64,000 nt of DNA from Luteimonas fraxinea (GCF_021233355.1 NZ_CP089507.1:2853001-2917000), one strand, 5' to 3'; numbered from the stretch's first letter, positions 38,282-47,334 are shown. Notes: generated from the sequence alone by a model not told the origin. Made by a program: numbers and translations.

Positions 38282-39079
38282 TCAGCCGATGACGCCATCA
38301 ACGGGCGAAGACGCGCTCGCGAACCGCTTGCGCGGAATCCGGCCGGCGAGGAAGGCCTCGCGACCCGCTTCGACTGCCTTGCGCATCGCGCTGGCCATCA
38401 GCACCGGATGGCGTGCGCCGGCGATCGCGGTGTTCATCAGCACGCCGTCGCAGCCCAGCTCCATCGCGATCGCCGCATCGGACGCGGTGCCGACGCCGGC
38501 GTCGACGATGATCGGCACCTTCGCGTTCTCGATGATCTCGATCAGGTTGTACTTGTTCTGGATGCCCAGGCCCGAGCCGATCGGCGCGGCCAGCGGCATC
38601 ACCGCGGCGCAGCCGATCTCTTCCAGGCGCTTGGCCAGGATCGGATCGTCGGAGGTGTAGACCATGACGTCGAAGCCGTCCTTCACCAGTTGCTCGGCCG
38701 CTTTCAGCGTCTGCACGACGTCCGGGAACAGCGTGCGCTGGTCGCCCAGCACTTCGAGCTTGGTCAGGTTGTGGCCGTCGAGCAGTTCGCGCGCGAGGCG
38801 ACAGGTGCGCACGGCGTCTTCGGCGGTGTAGCAGCCGGCAGTGTTGGGCAGGATCGTGTAGCGATCCGGCGGCAGCACGTCGAGCAGGTTGGGCTCGCCC
38901 GGGTTCTGGCCAATGTTGGTGCGGCGGATCGCGACGGTGACGATCTGCGCGCCCGCGGCCTCGGTGGCCAGGCGGGTCTCGTCGAGATCCTTGAACTTGC
39001 CGGTGCCGGTCAGCAGGCGGGAGGAATAGGTCTTGCCGGCGATGATGAGGCCGGCATCAGCGGGGGATGCAGTGGTCAT
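38282..39079 (-). CDS. thiG: Thiazole synthase
   Basis: A 265-residue enzyme that builds the thiazole phosphate of thiamine from deoxyxylulose phosphate, a glycine-derived imine and sulfur carried by ThiS. Seen: [55 protein letters not shown] and [18 protein letters not shown]. It lies about 100 nt downstream of thiS and next to trmB, a gene order common in the family. Confidence 0.96.
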   Translation of the reverse strand: MTTASPADAGLIIAGKTYSSRLLTGTGKFKDLDETRLATEAAGAQIVTVAIRRTNIGQNPGEPNLLDVLPPDRYTILPNTAGCYTAEDAVRTCRLARELLDGHNLTKLEVLGDQRTLFPDVVQTLKAAEQLVKDGFDVMVYTSDDPILAKRLEEIGCAAVMPLAAPIGSGLGIQNKYNLIEIIENAKVPIIVDAGVGTASDAAIAMELGCDGVLMNTAIAGARHPVLMASAMRKAVEAGREAFLAGRIPRKRFASASSPVDGVIG

Positions 39080-39182
39080 CGGGGGATTATCGCCGATGCG
39101 GCCGGGGCATGTGGGCGTTCGTGATCAGCCCGTCGGGGCCGTGCGTGTCGTCGGGCGCAGCCAGGGCGCGCCGGGCCGATGC

Positions 39183-39383
39183 TCAGCCACCGCCCAGCGC
39201 GTGCACGATCTCGACCCGGTCGCCATCCTGTATCGCGTGTTCGGCATGGCGGCCGCGCGGCACGATATCGCCGTTGATCTCGACCGCAACGCGGCGGTCG
39301 GCCAGTCCCTGTTGGGTGAGCAGTGCGGCGATGGTGCTGCCGGTGTCGAGGGCGAGATCTTCGCCGTTGAGTCGGATATTCAT
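39183..39383 (-). CDS. thiS: Sulfur carrier protein ThiS
   Basis: A 66-residue ubiquitin-like protein (MNIRLNGEDLALDTGSTIAA) ending VEIVHALGGG. The C-terminal Gly-Gly is adenylated and then carries sulfur as thiocarboxylate for ThiG. Here three glycines end the protein, one more than the usual two. The start is MNIRLNGED at 39383; the longer upstream frame is chance. Confidence 0.93.
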   Translation of the reverse strand: MNIRLNGEDLALDTGSTIAALLTQQGLADRRVAVEINGDIVPRGRHAEHAIQDGDRVEIVHALGGG

Positions 39384-39546
39384 GGCGGAATTGTCGCCGC
39401 TTCGCGCAGCCGGCGCACGCGTGCCGCACTGCGGCGTGCCGGCGCCAGAAACGACATGGGATGATCCCGCGATTCGGCGCCATGCGCTGCCGGATGGACC
39501 GGCGGGAACGCGCCGGCCAACGTCAATTTCCAGGAGAAACCCCCAG

Positions 39547-41400
39547 ATGCCGTCCACGCCCATCCGTGCCGCCCTCGCCGTCGCGCTCGCCGCTGCCGCC
39601 ACCCTGCCCGCATTCGCCGCCGACGAGACGTTCTCGCGCACGGTGTTCTTCGGCGACAGCCTCACCGACTCGGGCTATTTCCGCCCGGTCATCGTCCGCA
39701 CGGTCGGTCCGTCGGGCGCGATCCTCGGCCGCTTCACCACCAACCCGGGCCTGACCTGGGCCGAGCACGTGGCCGACCGCTACGACACCGATGCGAATTC
39801 CAACGGCAACGGTCAGGTCGGCGACAACTACGCCGCCGGCGGCGCACGCGTGTCGGCGACCGCCATCGCCGCGCTCGGACCGGCGCCGTCGCTGGCCTCG
39901 CAGGTCAACACCTATCTGACCGCCAACGGCGGCCGCGCCGATGCGAACGCGCTGTACACCGTGTGGGGCGGTGCGAACGACCTGTTCGCGGTTGCCGCCA
40001 ATCCCGCGCAGGCGCAGCAGATCATCGGCTCGGCGGTCACCGCCCAGGTCGGTCTGGTCGGCACATTGCAGGGCGCGGGCGCCCGCTACGTCGTGGTGCC
40101 GTCGATTCCGGACATCGGTCTGACCCCGCAATCGCGCGCCGGTGGCCCCGTCGCGATGGCGACCGGCACCGCGCTCGCCAACACCTACAACACCGCGCTC
40201 TACGGCGGCCTGGCCAGCCAGGGCCTGCGCGTGATCCCGGTCGACACCTTCCACTTCCTGCAGGAAGTCTCCGCCAGCCCGGCGCTGTACGGCTTCGCCA
40301 ACGTGACCTCGGCCGCGTGCCGCGCGCAGCCGGGCATCGGTGACTCGTCGGTGTTCTGCAATCCGAACTCGCTGGTCACCCCGTCCGCCGCCGATACCTA
40401 TCTGTTCGCCGACGGCGTGCACCCGGCCAGCCGCGCGCACGAAATGATCGCCGACCTCGCGATCGCGATGATCGACGGCCCCCAGCAGATCGCGGTGCTG
40501 CCGCAGTCCGCGACCGTGAGCGGCCGCGCCCGCGCCGATCGCATCAACAACCGTCTAAGCCTGGCACCGGCACGTAGCGAGGGCCGCAGCTGGTGGGCCG
40601 ACGTGCGCGCCGACATGCAGCGCTACGACCACGGCGATGCCTATGACGGCGTCGGTCCGGCGCTGACCGCGGGTATGGACTGGACCTCGGGCGACACGAC
40701 CTTCGGCGGCTTCGTCGGCTACGGCAAGCAGGGCAACGACTGGGGCCTGCGTCGCGGCAACTGGGACCAGAGCGAAGCGACGGTCGGCGGATTCGTCGGC
40801 TGGCGCGCCGACAGCGGCGCCTGGGTCAACGCGCAGCTGAGCTACACCTGGCTCGACTTCGACACCGACCGCACCGTGCAGATCGGCCCGGTGACGCGCG
40901 TGCATTCCGGTCAGGCCGACGGCAGCAACGTGACTGCCGCGATCGGCGCCGGCTGGAACTTCGGCGAAGGCGCGCTGCAGCACGGCCCGGTGCTGTCGCT
41001 GGTCGCGCAGCGCATCGAAGTCGACGGTTTCGCCGAAAGCGACCCGACCGTGTCGAGCTCGCTGGCGTATCCGTCGCAGGACATCGACTCGCTGATCGGC
41101 AGCGCCGGCTGGCAGTTCGCCTACGCCGCCAGCGACGCGTTCCGTCCCTATGCGCGCGTGACCATCGATCGCGAGTTCGAAGACGCGCCGACGGAAGCCT
41201 TCGCACAGTCGCAGTCGCTGCCCTCGACGCTGCCGTATGCAGTGCCGGCGCGCGGCTACGACAACAGCTACGCCACCGCGACACTGGGCACGCAGACCAA
41301 GCTGTTCGGCCTCGACGCCAACGTCGGCGCCAGCCTGACGGTCGGCCAGAAGGGCGGCAGCAACACCACCGCGTTCGCGACGATCGGCGCCGGCTTCTGA
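39547..41400 (+). CDS. GDSL-type esterase autotransporter (type Va secretion)
   Basis: A 617-residue outer-membrane protein. Signal peptide MPSTPIRAALAVALAAAATL ends at AFAAD. The passenger (about 25-330) is a GDSL esterase: FFGDSLTDSG (Ser), NYAAGGARV (Gly), VWGGANDLF (Asn) and DGVHPASRAHEM (Asp/His). Residues about 345-617 form a 12-strand beta barrel and the protein ends ATIGAGF, with the terminal Phe required for barrel insertion. It resembles EstA-type lipolytic enzymes displayed on the cell surface. AGGAG (39532-39536) precedes the ATG. Confidence 0.92.
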   Translation: MPSTPIRAALAVALAAAATLPAFAADETFSRTVFFGDSLTDSGYFRPVIVRTVGPSGAILGRFTTNPGLTWAEHVADRYDTDANSNGNGQVGDNYAAGGARVSATAIAALGPAPSLASQVNTYLTANGGRADANALYTVWGGANDLFAVAANPAQAQQIIGSAVTAQVGLVGTLQGAGARYVVVPSIPDIGLTPQSRAGGPVAMATGTALANTYNTALYGGLASQGLRVIPVDTFHFLQEVSASPALYGFANVTSAACRAQPGIGDSSVFCNPNSLVTPSAADTYLFADGVHPASRAHEMIADLAIAMIDGPQQIAVLPQSATVSGRARADRINNRLSLAPARSEGRSWWADVRADMQRYDHGDAYDGVGPALTAGMDWTSGDTTFGGFVGYGKQGNDWGLRRGNWDQSEATVGGFVGWRADSGAWVNAQLSYTWLDFDTDRTVQIGPVTRVHSGQADGSNVTAAIGAGWNFGEGALQHGPVLSLVAQRIEVDGFAESDPTVSSSLAYPSQDIDSLIGSAGWQFAYAASDAFRPYARVTIDREFEDAPTEAFAQSQSLPSTLPYAVPARGYDNSYATATLGTQTKLFGLDANVGASLTVGQKGGSNTTAFATIGAGF

Positions 41401-41413
41401 GGCCTGCCTCGAC

Positions 41414-41444
41414 TGGCAACGGCGCCCCCGCGGCGTCGTTGCCA
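41414..41444 (+). terminator. Hairpin after the autotransporter gene
   Basis: TGGCAAC (41414-41420) pairs with GTTGCCA (41438-41444), with further GC pairing inside. No T run. Likely transcript end or stabilising structure before the tRNA. Confidence 0.45.
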
Positions 41445-41479
41445 ATGCGCGCAGGGCCGGCATAGACTGCCCACCTCGC

Positions 41480-41553
41480 GCGGGTGTAGCTCAATGGTAG
41501 AGCTGTTGCTTCCCAAGCAACTGACGAGGGTTCGATTCCCTTCACCCGCTCCA
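41480..41553 (+). tRNA. tRNA-Gly (anticodon CCC), CCA encoded
   Basis: A complete cloverleaf: acceptor GCGGGTG with CACCCGC, D arm with AGCTCAATGGTAGAGCT, anticodon stem GTTGC/GCAAC around loop TTCCCAA giving anticodon CCC, T arm GAGGGTTCGATTCCCTT, then T and CCA. It is followed 100 nt later by a tyrosine integrase, the classic arrangement of an island inserted at a tRNA 3' end. Confidence 0.95.
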
Positions 41554-41652
41554 ACTTGGATCCTCCCGATCTAACTCACTGATCGGGAAGGATTTCCGAA
41601 ATCACATCGACCCTGAAATCGAAACCCTTGGGTATCGTTTTAGGTATCGATC

Positions 41653-43221
41653 GTGCCGAAACCACTTTTCCTGACCCGCCCTTCGGGTCTCTATGTTCGC
41701 TTTCTGGTGCCAGCGGAATTTCGATCCGCAGTCGGCTCACGGTTTGTCGTGCGCGCGCTCGGATCGCTCCGTGGCGATGAGGCACGACTACACGCGGCGG
41801 TCATTGGCATGGCACTCTCCAAAGCATTCGATGCAGTGCGTCGAGGGGAGACAGGGATGGTCGATGTCAAGAAGCTGCTGGAGAGTGCGAGGGCGGCTGC
41901 CGCATCGGGTGGAACGATGGATTGGACGGCGGACGCGGTCCAAGTCAACGGGGTGAACTTCGGGCGCGTCACGGTCAACGGGCTGGAAGACAGCAACGAC
42001 TTTCTTCGTGTGCTCGAAGCCGTCATGGAGAAGCGCGTCGCGTCTCCCGTCGCCGCGATTGCTCCTGTTGATGCTCAGGTTCTCGCCGCCTTGCCAGAGG
42101 TAGAGGCCGCACCGCGACTTGCCGACGAGATCAAGACGCACTTGGGCGACCTGGAACGACGCAAGCTCAATCCGGACACGATCACAGAGAGCCGGCATTC
42201 GTTGCGGATATTCCTCGCGCTGACGGGCGACATCCCCGTGCGCGAGATCAAGGCATCGCATGTGCGTGCGTTCCTTGATGCCGTCCGCTGGTGGCCTGAG
42301 CGCGCGACGGTGCGGCCCCAATATCGAGGCATGTCCGTGCTGGAGATCATCGAAGCGGGCAAGCGTGAGCGTGTCCCGGTGTCGCCGCACACCTACAACA
42401 AGCACCAGTCGCGCTTGGGTGTCTTCCTCAACGCCTTGGTCAACCAGGATCTGCTCAGCAAGAACCCGCTCAAGGCGATCAAGCCTGAGATCGACACCTC
42501 GACCGATCTCGACACAGGCCGCGCGTTTACGCCCGACGAGTTGAGCGCCATGTTCGAGCCCGCACGCTTCAGGGCGTGGGCGACTTCACCCCATCGCTGG
42601 TGGGGGCCGATGATCGGCCTCTACACCGGAGCTCGCGTCAGCGAAGTCGCGCAGCTCTACATCGACGATGTTCGCGAAGTCGATGGGATCTGGGGCCTCT
42701 TCTTCTGGAAGAACGCCCGCGGTCAGAAGATCAAGAACAAGGCGTCGATCCGCTTCGTGCCGCTGGCGCAGCCCTTGCTCGAAGCCGGCTTCCTCGACTT
42801 CGTGGAGGACATGCGTCAGACGGGCCACCCGCGGCTGTTCCCGCATCTGCCGGCCGGCACCAAAAAAGATGGCACCCCGAACGGCAAGGGCTACGGCAGG
42901 CAACTGTCCAGGCAGTTCGGCGCATATGTAAAGACTATCGGTGTCGAGAAGGGCACTGGCTTCCATTCATTCCGCCACACGATGTCGACGGTGCTGGCAG
43001 AGCAGGGGATCCCAGAGCGCGAGATCGCGCTGATTACCGGGCATGCGATCACCTCACAGGTGCCGACACTCGCGCGGCACTACATCCACATTGCGGATAC
43101 CGCATCGCTGCCGCGGCGTGTTGAGGTGCTGGCCTCCTTTACGCCCTCACTCAAGCTCCAAAGCTATCAACGAGCTCAATTCGCGCCTTTGCTCTCGACA
43201 TCAGCAAACTTGCATCAGTAG
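41653..43221 (+). CDS. Tyrosine-recombinase integrase of an integrative element
   Basis: A 522-residue phage-type integrase with GTG start. The N terminus (LTRPSGLYVRFLVPAEFR) is a DUF6538-like arm-binding segment; a SAM-like core-binding domain spans about 160-290; the catalytic domain has the first Arg in GARVSEVAQL, HSFRH for the second His/Arg box, GHAITSQ with the third His, and Tyr in ARHYIHIAD. A C-terminal extension (SFTPSLKLQSYQRAQFAPLL) matches the ends of the two remnants at 45600 and 46950. Adjacent tRNA-Gly is the likely attachment site. Confidence 0.93.
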   Translation: MPKPLFLTRPSGLYVRFLVPAEFRSAVGSRFVVRALGSLRGDEARLHAAVIGMALSKAFDAVRRGETGMVDVKKLLESARAAAASGGTMDWTADAVQVNGVNFGRVTVNGLEDSNDFLRVLEAVMEKRVASPVAAIAPVDAQVLAALPEVEAAPRLADEIKTHLGDLERRKLNPDTITESRHSLRIFLALTGDIPVREIKASHVRAFLDAVRWWPERATVRPQYRGMSVLEIIEAGKRERVPVSPHTYNKHQSRLGVFLNALVNQDLLSKNPLKAIKPEIDTSTDLDTGRAFTPDELSAMFEPARFRAWATSPHRWWGPMIGLYTGARVSEVAQLYIDDVREVDGIWGLFFWKNARGQKIKNKASIRFVPLAQPLLEAGFLDFVEDMRQTGHPRLFPHLPAGTKKDGTPNGKGYGRQLSRQFGAYVKTIGVEKGTGFHSFRHTMSTVLAEQGIPEREIALITGHAITSQVPTLARHYIHIADTASLPRRVEVLASFTPSLKLQSYQRAQFAPLLSTSANLHQ

Positions 43222-43229
43222 GACTGTCT

Positions 43230-43745
43230 ATGAACCACTCGGAACACGAGCTCAAAAAGACCACAGACGATAAGCTCGCTCGTAAGAAGCCGCGTGCTCT
43301 GGTCATCCAAGCGCAAGCGATGTTGAATGCCACAAGGAGCGATCAAAGCCGTCCGCCACTCGCAGTAGCAGTTTCCGCTGACGACATTTCAAAGGCTTTG
43401 GGAGACACCTTTGAGTTGACCAAACTTAAGGAAGAATTGCGACGCGACTACACCATCGTGTCAGAAGCGCGGCCTTCTGAGGCGCCGTTCGTATTGCCAG
43501 AGTTTCAGGAGATATTCTTACAGTCTGTGGCATTAAGCTATGAGCATGCGACGCAAGCGTGCGTATATGCTGTATGGACAGGAGTTCGCGGACGCCCGCA
43601 AGCGGCTAAAGTCCAGTATGTTTTTGTTGCAGAGGGGGCTGAAAAATTAATCAACTTTGGTGCTGATGCTTCAAAGGCATTCGCTGCTTTGTCTCCTTTG
43701 CCTGCCGTGACGAAACCTTCCTCACTACGCGTCCCTCGTCGTTAA
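43230..43745 (+). CDS. Hypothetical island protein
   Basis: A 171-residue soluble protein. Basic N terminus (HELKKTTDDKLARKKPRA), a middle helical segment (DDISKALGDTFELTKLKEELRRD) and a beta-rich end (VQYVFVAEGAEKLINFG). No domain recognised. It starts eight bases after the integrase stop and may be co-transcribed. It ends inside a convergent gene (overlap of 95 bases), so one of the two may be shorter than given. Confidence 0.5.
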   Translation: MNHSEHELKKTTDDKLARKKPRALVIQAQAMLNATRSDQSRPPLAVAVSADDISKALGDTFELTKLKEELRRDYTIVSEARPSEAPFVLPEFQEIFLQSVALSYEHATQACVYAVWTGVRGRPQAAKVQYVFVAEGAEKLINFGADASKAFAALSPLPAVTKPSSLRVPRR

Positions 43746-43953
43746 GCTCCATGTCTTTTAGGAGCAAGGGGACTGCCGCAATTTCCTGGTCCTGCCATCG
43801 AGTTAAATATTGCGGCGCCCATTCCCTCCGTTGATCTTGCCACTGTTCAATACAGACCTTGGTAGCCCTATCAGCCTCCAATTTGGCCTTTGTCACCGGC
43901 AAGCGAGCCAATGCCGAAATGAAAGCTTGGTTCCAGAATTCCTCGATCTTCAT
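43651..43953 (-). CDS. Hypothetical island protein
   Basis: A 100-residue helical protein: MKIEEFWNQAFISALARLPV, KAKLEADRATKVCIEQWQDQ, RREWAPQYLTRWQDQEIAAV and a basic tail. It lacks a signal peptide. Its 3' end overlaps the convergent gene. No family recognised; I keep it because of its amphipathic, protein-like composition and a plausible ATG. Confidence 0.45.
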   Translation of the reverse strand: MKIEEFWNQAFISALARLPVTKAKLEADRATKVCIEQWQDQRREWAPQYLTRWQDQEIAAVPLLLKDMELNDEGRVVRKVSSRQAKETKQRMPLKHQHQS

Positions 43954-44088
43954 GATGCCTCCGTTGCGAAGGACATCCTTCTAGCTCAGGTAGGAGAATT
44001 GTCAATTTGAGGCGTCCTAATGGAGGCAGAGCTTCCCACCTTAAAAGGCCTTTTTTCGCTCTTGTCACCAGCGTCCTACCTCCAGCGC

Positions 44089-44811
44089 CTATTTCGCGGA
44101 CTTCCTGGGGCGGCTTCGTATTTCGATGCCTGCTCGATCAATGATCCTTACCTGATCGAGCTCAGTATCAAACAGAGCAACGAGGTCAGTTGACGCAGCG
44201 ATGATGTGACCTTGCATCAGAAGCTCTCCGCCGCGCCATAGTTCGTCAGGGTCAGTCAAATTTTCGCTTGATCGATATCTCGCCAAATTCTGTGCAGCGG
44301 TATCTTCGCCCGCGCGCTGGCCAACTGCAGCCGGAATGATCGCGATCATCAGCACAATCAAAAGCAGGTAGAAGATCGCTGTCATCCAAAGTGCCGACAG
44401 AGCAATGGCCGCGATGGTGTTCTTCAGCCAGTTTGGAAGGCGGTCAGTTATTAGAGCGCGTTTCTTGGGCGCTGGCAGTCGGTGAACCAGGATTGCGAAA
44501 GCGATCGCAAGACAAACTGTAACAATTAGGCTCCAAGGCATATCACTTAATGTGCGAGCTGTTTCAGAGAAGATTGCATAGTAGCCATTGATTATCGTCC
44601 ACTCGGCGGGACGAGGAAAAAGATCGCTTTGAACGCCCCAATTTCCGAGATCCGTTATGTGGGCGACATGGCCTGTGAGATGAAGGCAAAATCCTAGGAG
44701 CGTGCCCACTGCAACGACCAGAGCTGTCAGAGAGGTCGCGCGGTTGATCCACACGCTTCGCGATCGTGGTTGGCGGGGTGGGGTAGAGATAGCTGCGGGC
44801 GCTTCGGTCAT
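44089..44811 (-). CDS. Island membrane protein of unknown function
   Basis: A 240-residue protein with three to four membrane helices: LTALVVAVGTLLGFCLHLTG (about 29-48), LIVTVCLAIAFAILVHRL (93-110) and a long stretch IAAIALSALWMTAIFYLLLI (132-151 and beyond). The C-terminal 70 residues are soluble (LARYRSSENLTDPDELWRGG, VALFDTELDQVRIIDRAGIE). This is the shape of membrane proteins with a cytoplasmic sensing or effector tail, but no family is recognised. Confidence 0.55.
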   Translation of the reverse strand: MTEAPAAISTPPRQPRSRSVWINRATSLTALVVAVGTLLGFCLHLTGHVAHITDLGNWGVQSDLFPRPAEWTIINGYYAIFSETARTLSDMPWSLIVTVCLAIAFAILVHRLPAPKKRALITDRLPNWLKNTIAAIALSALWMTAIFYLLLIVLMIAIIPAAVGQRAGEDTAAQNLARYRSSENLTDPDELWRGGELLMQGHIIAASTDLVALFDTELDQVRIIDRAGIEIRSRPRKSAK

Positions 44812-44849
44812 CGGGGAATTTGCTGGTAGTGGGCTAAAGAAGCGTAGCC

Positions 44850-45613
44850 TTGCAAAGCGCTTTCTCAGATATGGAGATTGAGCGCATCTTCGACCCCATC
44901 GGTTTCACTCAGTGCGCCAACCCCAGGCCGCACCGCTGGTGGTGCCCGATCCTAGGCCTCCACATGGGGTTGCGCATTAGCGAGGTCTCGCAGCTGAAGC
45001 TTGCCAATGTCATCCAAGACGAAGGGCTGTGGTGCCTTGATATACGGGCCACTATGGATGAGGCGCTTGACGCCGCGCAGGGTCGCGCCAGCGACCAGCG
45101 TCAAGGGGAAATCTGCGATCCGCTGCCTGCCGATCCCCTGAGCCGTCTTGGATGCCGGCTTCCTTGAGTTCGTTGAAGATGTTCGAGAGGCATGTCGGTT
45201 CAGGATATTCCTCAATCTGGCGGCAGGAACCAAGAAGAACGGAGAGACGGTGGGCTCGTATGGCGTATGTATCAGTAGCCAATTCGGCAACTACATGGTC
45301 GACCTAGAGTTCCCCAAAGGGGGTCCGCTTCCACGCTTTCCGGCATACCTTAGTCGGGAACCTGGAGCAGCAAGGCTTCATGGATCGAGATGGGGTCTTG
45401 ATCACCGGGCACGCGACAGCCCAGGAGCGGGTAGAGACGATCAAGCGACACTACGACCATCCGACTAGCCCCAATTGTCGGCGGACGAAGCCAGTAGTCC
45501 GGTGATGGCAGCGTGAGATGCTGGATTCTTACCAGCCACCGGTGGATCTGCCCAGGTATGAGAGGAGCCAGTTCAAGCGAATGCTCAACTGGGATGGGGT
45601 GGTGCATCCGTAG
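44850..45613 (+). pseudogene. Decayed tyrosine integrase, C-terminal part, frameshifted
   Basis: Pieces in three frames match the catalytic half of the intact integrase: HRWWCPILGLHMGLRISEVS, then after a shift AGFLEFVEDVREACRFRIFL and NLAAGTKKNGETVGSYG, then after another shift VRFHAFRHTL and VLITGHATAQERVETIKRHY, ending YERSQFKRMLNWDG and a stop at 45611. The N-terminal half is missing. It descends from a relative of the island integrase, not from a copy of it, because residues differ throughout. Confidence 0.8.
45371..45600. repeat. Imperfect direct repeat, copy 1 (integrase 3' end)
   Basis: About 230 bases that reappear with scattered changes at 46726-46948. Both end in the same C-terminal integrase codons. 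The HigA/Gp49 genes lie between the copies. Confidence 0.7.
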
Positions 45614-45691
45614 GTCAAGCCAAGGGCGAGCGTCTTGGGACGCTGGCGCATACATCGCGATCGAGGACTGCCAGGAAGGCCTAGTGCCCAC

Positions 45692-45736
45692 TTGACATCA
45701 CTGGCATGCGAAGCCAATATACGCAAACGCGTATAT
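45692..45736 (+). promoter_or_regulatory. Promoter and overlapping operator of the HigA-like gene
   Basis: TTGACA (45692-45697), 17-nt spacer, CAATAT (45715-45720). Across the -10 lies a perfect inverted repeat: ATATACGC (45717-45724), AAAC, GCGTATAT (45729-45736). This is a typical autorepression arrangement. The predicted start of transcription lies after the in-frame ATG at 45706, which rules that ATG out as the translation start. Confidence 0.75.
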
Positions 45737-45750
45737 CCGGGAGAGGCACT

Positions 45751-46077
45751 GTGGAACGGTTCAAGAGCGTATTCGACGCGATCGCGGACAGCCCAGAAGA
45801 GGCGGCAGATCTGAAGTTCCGATCGAGCTTGATGCTCTCACTACGCGGCTTTTTCGAAGCTCACGAGATGGGACAAAAGCAGATCGGTGAGCTCTTGGGC
45901 GAGCCACAGTCGCGAGTGAGCGAACTGATGACTGGCAAGATCACAAAGTTCTCATCGGACAAGCTCATCCGCTTCATGAAGCTGGCCGGTTACGAGCTGA
46001 AGCCGAAATTCGTCGCTCAAACGGCCAAGCGTGCCGCGCACATGGAGTGCGAGGTCGAAGAAGTGTGCGAGGCCTAA
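45751..46077 (+). CDS. HigA-like antitoxin / XRE-family regulator (HTH_37 type)
   Basis: A 108-residue protein from the GTG at 45751, with GGGAGAGG at 45739-45746. The ATG at 45706 lies inside the operator and is excluded. Helix-turn-helix region GQKQIGELLGEPQSRVSELM then TGKITKFSSDKLIRFMKLAG is the HTH_37 antitoxin type. It probably binds the palindrome over its own promoter. The usual toxin partner would be in the same operon; here a toxin-like gene faces it tail to tail. Confidence 0.8.
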   Translation: MERFKSVFDAIADSPEEAADLKFRSSLMLSLRGFFEAHEMGQKQIGELLGEPQSRVSELMTGKITKFSSDKLIRFMKLAGYELKPKFVAQTAKRAAHMECEVEEVCEA

Positions 46078-46096
46078 AGGTCGTCGAGGGCAGCGC

Positions 46097-46465
46097 TTAT
46101 TTGCGAGCCCTCTTGGCCTGTTGGGCCCGAGCGTTTACATCGGCAACAAGTTCGTTGTAGCGCTTCTTCGCTGTGGCTATGTTGGCTCGGTCGACACCCT
46201 GCGCGGTCTTTTCAAACGCGTGGAAGACGAACACCGTATTCTCGAACTTGGTGCAATATACCGCGCGATACGCGGGACTACCGTTCTCCTTGAGTTCGAT
46301 CGCCCCTCTACCAACGCTCGCGCTAACATCTTCGAAATCCGATACAGGGCGCTGGCCTTCCTGGACGGCGTTTAAATCGTGACCAAACTGCTGCCTTATC
46401 TCGGGTGGGAGCGACATGAAAGCGCGCCGCGCAGCGTCAGATGAGAAAGCGAAGTCAAGTGGCAC
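46097..46465 (-). CDS. Gp49/HigB-like toxin
   Basis: A 122-residue protein from the GTG at 46465, which has AAAGGAG 7 nt upstream on the minus strand; the longer frame has no ribosome site. The fold is RelE/HigB-like (Gp49 group): FSSDAARRAFMSLPPEIRQQ, AIELKENGSPAYRAVYCTKF, VFVFHAFEKTAQGVDRANIA and AKKRYNELV. Such proteins cleave mRNA on the ribosome. It is convergent with the HigA-like gene, 19 nt apart, which is unusual because HigBA pairs are normally one operon. Confidence 0.75.
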   Translation of the reverse strand: MPLDFAFSSDAARRAFMSLPPEIRQQFGHDLNAVQEGQRPVSDFEDVSASVGRGAIELKENGSPAYRAVYCTKFENTVFVFHAFEKTAQGVDRANIATAKKRYNELVADVNARAQQAKRARK

Positions 46466-46634
46466 GGCCCTTCTCCTTTGAAGTTCTTTCGCTGACTTCC
46501 ATGAACGCCTCAGCCAAGCAATCGCGAGGCAACCATAGCGTGATCCCCCGGGTTTGGCGAAGAGTATGGCTTCCGGTTTTGAATCGAACTCTCGGAACTG
46601 CAAGCTGCTGATAAGTATTGCTACGACTTGTGCT

Positions 46635-46959
46635 CACGCTGCCGGTTCTCGCTCTACATGGCGGACCTGGGGCTCTCGAAGGCGGTTCGCGTTCACCGCC
46701 ACACCCTAGTGACCGATTTAAAGCAACACGGCTACTTGGACCGAGATGTCGCCATCATCACCGGGCATGCGAATGCCTAGGAGCGCGTGGAGACCATCAA
46801 GCTTCACTATTCAGCCCCAAGCCCCGGCGAGCGAAGCCATTAGTCCGGTAATGGGAGCGTGAGTTGCTGGATGCCTACCAACCATCGGTGGATCCGCCCA
46901 CGCATGAGAGGGGCCAGTTCAAGCGGATGCTCAACTGCGACGGGGTCGCCCTCCCGTGA
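46635..46959 (+). pseudogene. Second integrase remnant (3' end only)
   Basis: Translated fragments RFSLYMADLGLSKAVRVHRH, TLVTDLKQHGYLDRDVAIIT, GHANA, an in-frame TAG, then ERVETIKLHYSAPSPGER and YQPSVDPPTHERGQFKRMLN. This is the last part of an integrase, interrupted by a stop. It matches the 3' end of the remnant at 44850-45613 over about 230 bases, including sequence up to the stop. Confidence 0.75.
46726..46948. repeat. Imperfect direct repeat, copy 2 (integrase 3' end)
   Basis: Second copy of the repeat at 45371-45600. It has an in-frame stop (TAG) within the integrase reading frame. Confidence 0.7.
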
Positions 46960-47175
46960 AGACATGAATGGGGTTGGATCGGTATACGGGAGGCCCGAAT
47001 GAGGCCTTCCTCAGGTCCTCCCATAAACCACCTAAAATCGGAGAATAACAATCGATTTTTCCGTTATTTTTAGGCGTTTTATCGAAATTCCAGCATTGCT
47101 CCAGCCTATCGCGCTCTCTAGACACAGCGTGGCCTAGACAACTTAAATACAGGCAGCATGTTTTGGAGCTGCCAC

Positions 47176-47334
47176 ATGAACTGGCTGATGTCGCTGTTAC
47201 AAGCAATTCCTGGGGACAACCCGTTCATCGCATTGGTGGTCGTGGTGCTCGCGTTTGTCTTCCTGATCTACCGGTTGGGAATTCGCGTCCTCACGACCAT
47301 TGAGCGAGTGGCGAAGAGTGGGGGGCGGAGATGA
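47176..47334 (+). CDS. Small single-pass membrane protein
   Basis: A 52-residue protein read directly from the DNA: N terminus MNWLMSLLQAIPGDN, one strong membrane helix PFIALVVVVLAFVFLIYRLG, and a basic tail ending VAKSGGRR. GGAG (47165-47168) is 7 nt before the ATG. Its stop overlaps the ATG of the next gene (ATGA), so it is coupled to the operon that follows. Possible roles include a membrane-targeting or pore-like partner; none is shown by the sequence. Confidence 0.7.
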   Translation: MNWLMSLLQAIPGDNPFIALVVVVLAFVFLIYRLGIRVLTTIERVAKSGGRR

